This document shows positions 59,322-64,000 of a DNA stretch of 64,000 nucleotides, piece after piece. The stretch's first letter is position 1; each line of letters starts with the position of its first letter. The notes below the pieces were generated by a model. That model had not been told where the DNA came from, ran no database searches, and saw only the letters and a program-made list of their open reading frames with translations. The stretch is from Pseudomonas viridiflava. GTDB lineage: Bacteria; Pseudomonadota; Gammaproteobacteria; Pseudomonadales; Pseudomonadaceae. The stretch is taken from positions 310,001 to 374,000 of the forward strand of contig NZ_UUOC01000004.1 of the NCBI RefSeq assembly GCF_900590755.1, given 5' to 3'. A program made the translations under genes and the position numbers.

Positions 59322-59822
59322 TCAGCCACAACGCTCTTCGGGCTTTTTCCGGCTTTCAATCGTCACGCGCCCGGTTACTGCAATAATCACTTCGTAATGG
59401 CTGACGGCTTCCTCTTGATCGCAGATGAATAGCCTGCCGTTCGAAGTGCTTGTAGCCCCCAGGCTATTGAAGCTCACGTAAGGTCTGTCTCGAAGCCTCG
59501 CCGCTATCGGAACTTTTCCGCCAAAGCTTCGTTCTGTCAGCAGCACATTACGCTCATCGCCCGCACCCTTGCCGCTCGGGTTGGTGCTGATTCTCCAGCC
59601 TTTACTCCAGTCGTCGTCGATTGCGTGCAGCAGTATCACCTGATGGCGGGTGATGGCTTCCACCCGCGCCGTGCGTAATCCACTCGCCAACTGCTGCGCC
59701 ACATCAAACCGCCGCTGTGCGGTGACCATTTCAGCCATCGCCGGAACCGCGATACTCGCCACAACCCCAATCACCAGCAACGTTACAAATAGCTCGATAA
59801 GCGTAAAACCGGACTGTTTCAT
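59322..59822 (-). CDS. fimT: FimT-like minor pseudopilin (GspH/FimT family)
   Basis: A 166-residue type IV pseudopilin. The prepilin peptidase site and hydrophobic helix are KQSGFTLIELFVTLLVIGVV, with glutamate at +5. The C-terminal half is a GspH-type domain that ends in a basic tail, TGRVTIESRKKPEERCG. Legionella FimT binds DNA during transformation through a C-terminal GRxR motif; here GRVT with nearby Arg-Lys-Lys is a partial match. The gene diverges from fimU across 133 bases. Function in DNA uptake is speculative. Confidence 0.78.
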   Translation of the reverse strand: MKQSGFTLIELFVTLLVIGVVASIAVPAMAEMVTAQRRFDVAQQLASGLRTARVEAITRHQVILLHAIDDDWSKGWRISTNPSGKGAGDERNVLLTERSFGGKVPIAARLRDRPYVSFNSLGATSTSNGRLFICDQEEAVSHYEVIIAVTGRVTIESRKKPEERCG

Positions 59823-59865
59823 GTGCTTTCCTCCCTGGAATTATTTTCAGCAGAACGCCATCCGG

Positions 59866-59874
59866 GCATTCGTC
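59866..59874. promoter_or_regulatory. Weak AlgR-like site between fimT and fimU
   Basis: GCATTCGTC agrees with the AlgR consensus CCGTTCGTC at seven of nine positions. AlgR activates the fimU-pilVWXY1Y2E operon in P. aeruginosa. A TATAGT that could serve as -10 lies near 59930. Confidence 0.3.
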
Positions 59875-59955
59875 CCAGCCAAACAACCGTATATCCTCCT
59901 GTCAGCCTTGGGACGCGACTGCTGCCCTATAGTCGTAACGTTAAGGAGACACTCA

Positions 59956-60432
59956 ATGACCCGCCGCGCCAAGGGCTTCACCCTTATCGAATTGTTAATC
60001 ACTGTGACTCTGGTAGGGATACTGGCGGCCATTGCCGTGCCGAATTTCAGCAGCATCATTCAGAAATCCAAGGCGGATTCCGAAGTAAGTGATCTACAGC
60101 GAGCACTCAACTTTGCGCGGCTTGAGGCGATAAACCGAGGAGTGAACATGAGCGTGCTTCCGACCTCAGGAACTGCCTGGACTACTGAATTGAAAGTGAT
60201 GGTGTCTTCCGATGCGACTGCGACTCCCATCCGTATTGTTGCAGCCATGAGCAGTGGCGCCACGGTGACCATGGCGACTACCACTGGCACCAGCGTGAGT
60301 GCCCTGCAGTTCAATAACCTGGGCGGCCTGTCTGCCCCGGCTGCAGCTGTCGTAATGACTTACACATTGGGCAGCAATGTCAGGACCGTGACTATAGGCT
60401 TGAACGGTCGAATCGCTTTGAGTGGAAGCTGA
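59956..60432 (+). CDS. fimU: Type IV pilus minor pseudopilin FimU-like
   Basis: A 158-residue prepilin. The leader MTRRAKG is cut before FTLIELLITVTLVGILAAIA, with glutamate at +5, followed by a GspH-like globular domain ending LNGRIALSGS. FimU joins PilV, PilW, PilX and PilY1 in the priming complex at the pilus tip. AAGGAG precedes the ATG at 59956. It heads the rightward minor-pilin operon. Confidence 0.88.
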   Translation: MTRRAKGFTLIELLITVTLVGILAAIAVPNFSSIIQKSKADSEVSDLQRALNFARLEAINRGVNMSVLPTSGTAWTTELKVMVSSDATATPIRIVAAMSSGATVTMATTTGTSVSALQFNNLGGLSAPAAAVVMTYTLGSNVRTVTIGLNGRIALSGS

Positions 60433-60434
60433 AT

Positions 60435-60956
60435 ATGAGCAGTGGATGCAAACGTCACCAGAAGGGCATGACTTTAATTGAGGTATTGGTTTCAGTATTG
60501 ATTCTGGCCATTGGCATCCTGGGAGCCGCAGCTATTCAATTGAATGCCCTCAAGTACACCGACAGCTCGGCCATGACCAGCCAGGCCAGTTTCATTGCCT
60601 ACGACATGATGGACAGGATTCGCGCCAACGTAGACGGCAACGCAGTAGGTAACGGGGCAACCAATGTCCTGGCAACTTATGCGCTGGGCTCGTTGGCCTC
60701 TGCACCTGTGGCGGGTACCGATGCCAGATCTCAGGACCTGGCCAACTTCAGGACCAATGTAACTGCATTCGCAGGTGCCGATGGTGCGAACAGCAAGATT
60801 GCTATCAATGGCCGAGAAGTGACCATCACTATTTACTGGAACGATGCCCGCGCCACTGGCGCCAGTGACGTTGCACTCTCTGCTTCAGCCGCTAGCGCGA
60901 CTCTGCGGACATTCGAGCTCAAATCCCAAGTGGGCGTGACTGTGGTGACACCATGA
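60435..60956 (+). CDS. pilV: Type IV pilus minor pilin PilV
   Basis: A 173-residue prepilin. The leader ends KRHQKG before MTLIEVLVSVLILAIGILGA, with the GILGAAAIQ motif typical of PilV. The start is three bases after the fimU stop and the end overlaps pilW by ATGA. It is part of the pilus-tip initiation complex. Confidence 0.92.
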   Translation: MSSGCKRHQKGMTLIEVLVSVLILAIGILGAAAIQLNALKYTDSSAMTSQASFIAYDMMDRIRANVDGNAVGNGATNVLATYALGSLASAPVAGTDARSQDLANFRTNVTAFAGADGANSKIAINGREVTITIYWNDARATGASDVALSASAASATLRTFELKSQVGVTVVTP

Positions 60957-61657
60957 AGAAGTTTTCCAGAGGTTTCGGCCTGATCGAAATCATGGTCGCC
61001 CTGGTACTGGGGCTGGTGATTTCCATGGGCGTGATCCAGATATTCGTCGCCTCCCGTGGCACCTACACGAGCCAGAACACCTCGGCACGCATGCAGGAAG
61101 ATGCCCGGTTTGTACTGAGCAAAATGATGCAGGAAATCCGCATGACGGGGATGTTCGGTTGTTTGAGTGTGGATAACCTCACGCCTGCAAGCGGCGCTTT
61201 GACGGTTAAACCCGCGGCGTTCAACAACCCGATCCTATGGAACAACGCCAACAGCACGCTGACATTGATCACCGCTGATATTGGTGGATCGGGTGGTACA
61301 CCAACCTGGACGATTCTTTCCGATTGCCAAAGCACAACGCAGCTCTATCCCGGTACCCAGTCTCCATCTCCCGGGCAAGTCGCATTCCCGTTGCGTCAAC
61401 TGACCTACGTGTTCACCGGCACTAACCTGACAGTCGCCGTGGGAACCGCCGATGCACAGCCACTTCTCAGCAACGTCCGCACTCTGACCATCGATTTTGG
61501 CCTCGCGGGTTCTCCCATGACTTACACCGGTGCGATTACCGCCGGCAACGCAGCGAACATCCGCAGTGTGCGCATCGGGCTGACGCTGTATGACCCAACC
61601 GGCAAGGTCAGGGATCAGGTTTATAACGTGGTCGCTGCCGTGCGTAACCGGTTTTGA
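60953..61657 (+). CDS. pilW: Type IV pilus minor pilin PilW
   Basis: A 234-residue prepilin. The leader ends FSRG before FGLIEIMVALVLGLVISMGV, and SARMQEDARFVLSKMMQEIR follows, as expected for PilW. It connects PilX with the FimU/PilV arm of the tip complex. The start overlaps pilV by four bases. Confidence 0.93.
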   Translation: MKKFSRGFGLIEIMVALVLGLVISMGVIQIFVASRGTYTSQNTSARMQEDARFVLSKMMQEIRMTGMFGCLSVDNLTPASGALTVKPAAFNNPILWNNANSTLTLITADIGGSGGTPTWTILSDCQSTTQLYPGTQSPSPGQVAFPLRQLTYVFTGTNLTVAVGTADAQPLLSNVRTLTIDFGLAGSPMTYTGAITAGNAANIRSVRIGLTLYDPTGKVRDQVYNVVAAVRNRF

Positions 61658-61671
61658 AGGGGCTTCATGCA

Positions 61672-62166
61672 ATGAGTACACATAGACGCAACTTGCCGTC
61701 GCCCCAGAAAGGCATGGTGCTGGTGGTCAGCCTGATCTTCCTGCTGTTGCTGACATTGCTGGGCGTGTCAGCGATGCAGAACGCAACCATGCAGGAAAAA
61801 ATGTCCGGCAGCGTGATGGTGCGCAATCAGTCCTTCCAGTTTGCCGAGGCGGCGTTGCGATTGGGCGAGTCCGAGATCCAGAGGACGGGTTTCGTCCTGG
61901 CCAAGTGCACGACGCCCGCAACCTGTGCGCCTCCAGGCGAAGCTACCGGCTTTCCAGCCGCGGGTGGTGGTGCATCGGGTGTGACCTGGGTCCAGGCTGG
62001 CACTAACGCCGTGTATGCCCTGCAAAATATCGGCACCACCACAACCCCTATCAGCCGTCCCCCCACCTGTTCGGCAAACAGCACAGTGACCTTGTATCGC
62101 GTAACCGCATCAGCCAAGCAAGGCACATCAGTCACCGTGCTGGAGAGTATCTATGCCAATTGTTAA
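61672..62166 (+). CDS. pilX: Type IV pilus minor pilin PilX
   Basis: A 164-residue prepilin. The leader ends SPQKG before MVLVVSLIFLLLLTLLGVSA. The +5 glutamate found in other pilins is replaced by valine, as is known for PilX and GspK, which sit at the very tip. NATMQEKMSGSVMVRNQSFQ is the PilX-type helix continuation. The ATG at 61672 lies 14 bases after pilW, and the end overlaps pilY1 by 14 bases. Confidence 0.92.
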   Translation: MSTHRRNLPSPQKGMVLVVSLIFLLLLTLLGVSAMQNATMQEKMSGSVMVRNQSFQFAEAALRLGESEIQRTGFVLAKCTTPATCAPPGEATGFPAAGGGASGVTWVQAGTNAVYALQNIGTTTTPISRPPTCSANSTVTLYRVTASAKQGTSVTVLESIYANC

Positions 62167-64000
62167 AACGCTACGCCGTGGCTTGAAGTACTTCTACGGG
62201 GTGTTATTGGCGTTATATGTCATGGCTCCAGCATATGCGTTTGGTCCGTCACAGGTTCCGCTGCTGAGTGCGTCGGTCGTGCCTTCCAATGTCATGTTGC
62301 TTATCGATAATTCGGGCAGTATGACGCACATGACCCGACCTACTGATTACAGTGACACCACTGACTATGGCAGGGTTTTCCGATACTTAACATGCAACAG
62401 GAATAGCTGCACGCTATCGGGCGAGCTTACATCCGAAAATAACTATTACAGTGATTTCAACTCATCGTCATGCTCTGGGTCTAACTCAGCCTTTTATGAC
62501 ATATATGGAACGCTCTTCTGTTTTTCTTTGCCTAACGCCAAATATGGCGGCGATACTTTATACAGTGCCAGGTACATCGGTTATCTGATAGCCAGGGCCA
62601 AGAAGGCTGGCCAGACAACCGTCAATTACCGGAACGCATCCCTCATTCCGCAACTGACCCGAATGGAAGTTGCCAAAAGCGTTTCCACGTCATTGGTCGT
62701 TGATAATCCCGGGGTGCGTATGGGGTTGGCGACACTGAATACCGGGAATTCCAGTCGCATCAAGTTCGATGTTGCCGATATATCTGCTACGGGAACCAAC
62801 TCGCCCGCCGAGAAACTAAAGGCGGCCATCGCCGATTTGTATCCGAGTGGCGGTACTGCTCTGGCTGAAACCTATTATGAGATAACCCGCTACTTCAGGC
62901 AGATGTCATCGTATTCGCCGAGCGGCCTGAACTACACCAGCCCTATTCAATACCGTTGCCAAAAAAACTACGGTGTGGTGGTTACAGATGGATTGCCCTC
63001 CAATGATAGGGACTTTCCAAGTACTGATCCGGAGTACGTTACGGACCCCAAGCCTGCGTTGAAATTGCCAAACTGGGACAACAGCACAGGAACAAGTGAT
63101 GGTCCTAATACAGGTACCAATGCTGACGGTGACACCCTCTATCTTGATGACGTTGCCAAGTTTGCTTACGACATTGATATGCGTAAGCCAGGCGCTACGC
63201 CTGCACTCGATCTGGCGAAAAAGAACTGGAATACGGACGGTTTTCTCAAACAGAATATGAGCACGTATACCATTGGTTTTGCTTTGACCAATCAGATGAT
63301 GATCGATGCTGCTGCCTATGGTCATGGGACGTATTTCCAGGCTGACGATATTGATCAGCTATCAACCGCCTTGAAATCGGTCTTGAGTGAAATCAGTTCC
63401 AAGGCAGGTTCGGGTGGTGCGGGCGCGGCTAACTCGTCTACGTTGGTCACGGGTACGATTTTTTACCAAACGCTGTATGACCCTGCCGACTGGCACGGCA
63501 CCATCAAGGCGTTCAACCTTGACTCTACAAGTGGTGCGCTGAATGAGCAAAAATGGTCTACGGACGATACCATCAAAAGTACACACGCAATCGCAACCCC
63601 TTACAAGTCATGGAATACAGATGGTAATGGGGCCGCTATCGACCTTGAATATCTGAGTTTTTCCACTGCTCAGCGCACGGCTCTGGATCAGAGTATTCCT
63701 GGGACGATTCCGGTCACAACGGGGACCAATCTGATCTCCTGGTCTAAAGGCAATGCTATTAACGGGCTTAGAACCCGTAGCAAATACCTGGGTGACATCG
63801 TCAACTCAACACTGGCAACGGCGCTGCGAAAAGATCAGACGAACACAGCATTCGGAACTAGCACAGACTACTCGACATTCCTCGCCAATAAACTTTCTAA
63901 AATGGTTGGCAGCTTGGTGGTAAACGCCAATGACGGGTTTATGCATGTCATTGATGCGGACAGCGGCGCGCAGCGTTTCGCTTACATGCCGTCCACCGTG
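62153..64000 (+). CDS. pilY1: PilY1 tip adhesin/surface sensor (partial, 3' end beyond window)
   Basis: The first 616 codons of pilY1, open to the right edge. A signal peptide covers residues 1-29 (MAPAYA-F). The von Willebrand A domain carries the MIDAS motif Asp52-x-Ser54-x-Ser56 in LLIDNSGSM and an insertion with cysteines at 81, 86, 107 and 123. The sequence near the edge, VGSLVVNANDGFMHVIDADS, begins the C-terminal beta-propeller. PilY1 sits on the pilus tip and in P. aeruginosa signals surface contact and affects c-di-GMP. It overlaps pilX by 14 bases. The first 1.3 kb looks richer in A and T than the rest of the operon. Confidence 0.92.
   Translation, partial: MPIVKTLRRGLKYFYGVLLALYVMAPAYAFGPSQVPLLSASVVPSNVMLLIDNSGSMTHMTRPTDYSDTTDYGRVFRYLTCNRNSCTLSGELTSENNYYSDFNSSSCSGSNSAFYDIYGTLFCFSLPNAKYGGDTLYSARYIGYLIARAKKAGQTTVNYRNASLIPQLTRMEVAKSVSTSLVVDNPGVRMGLATLNTGNSSRIKFDVADISATGTNSPAEKLKAAIADLYPSGGTALAETYYEITRYFRQMSSYSPSGLNYTSPIQYRCQKNYGVVVTDGLPSNDRDFPSTDPEYVTDPKPALKLPNWDNSTGTSDGPNTGTNADGDTLYLDDVAKFAYDIDMRKPGATPALDLAKKNWNTDGFLKQNMSTYTIGFALTNQMMIDAAAYGHGTYFQADDIDQLSTALKSVLSEISSKAGSGGAGAANSSTLVTGTIFYQTLYDPADWHGTIKAFNLDSTSGALNEQKWSTDDTIKSTHAIATPYKSWNTDGNGAAIDLEYLSFSTAQRTALDQSIPGTIPVTTGTNLISWSKGNAINGLRTRSKYLGDIVNSTLATALRKDQTNTAFGTSTDYSTFLANKLSKMVGSLVVNANDGFMHVIDADSGAQRFAYMPSTV

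Overview
This window is a stretch of a Pseudomonas chromosome. The core gene order (fpr, mscL, radA, a PilZ gene, cstA, a ybdD-like gene, a CobW-type GTPase, glyA, morA, ettA; then fklB, a small iron gene, ispB, rplU, rpmA, obgE, proB, creA, rpsT, murJ, ribF, ileS, lspA, fkpB, ispH, type IV pilus minor pilins) follows the P. aeruginosa PA4549-PA4615 neighbourhood as I remember it, in rearranged blocks. The intergenic repeats are typical pseudomonad REP/REPIN hairpins. The species cannot be fixed from this alone; the fluorescens/syringae lineage is my inference.

Left arm, 1-8.6 kb (accessory metabolism): a divergent pair of transport/catabolic units. Leftward is a tripartite tricarboxylate transporter (tctC, tctB and a tctA cut by the window edge). 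Rightward are an ACS-family MFS transporter, a lactonase-type amidohydrolase, a PdxA-like dehydrogenase with a changed substrate pocket, a rhamnonate-dehydratase-like enolase-superfamily enzyme and an AraD1-family (fumarylacetoacetase-fold) enzyme. Together they look like a non-phosphorylating sugar-acid pathway: lactone to acid, to 2-keto-3-deoxy acid, to diketo acid, to cleavage products. Two 23-bp palindromes of identical architecture (ATCACT-N11-AGTGAT) precede the MFS gene and the dehydratase gene and look like operators of one LysR-type regulator that is not in the window.

8.6-21.3 kb: trmA with an NCS2 purine permease; a 450-bp tandem array of REP-containing units; a three-subunit molybdenum hydroxylase resembling PaoABC but without the Tat signal; an EntS-like MFS exporter; the cyanide-insensitive oxidase operon cioAB plus a 56-residue DUF2474 gene, with an Anr box upstream; rlmG.

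21.4-45.7 kb: a mini-LuxR DNA-binding protein, fpr, mscL, radA, mapZ, cstA-ybdD-yjiA, glyA, morA, ettA, a GreB-like factor, a DUF4105 protein, a DUF3015 protein, a Lon-like protease, several small conserved genes, fklB and a small gene behind two Fur-box-like sites. Two c-di-GMP genes (a PilZ receptor and a GGDEF-EAL enzyme) sit within 10 kb of each other.

45.9-64 kb: ispB diverging from rplU-rpmA, obgE, proB, creA, rpsT, murJ, the tightly overlapping ribF-ileS-lspA-fkpB run, ispH, and the type IV pilus set: a fimT-like gene diverging from fimU-pilV-pilW-pilX-pilY1, with pilY1 cut by the right edge.

I saw no tRNA, rRNA, CRISPR array, insertion sequence, prophage or riboswitch. Intergenic DNA is filled with at least 23 hairpin repeats of four sequence families.
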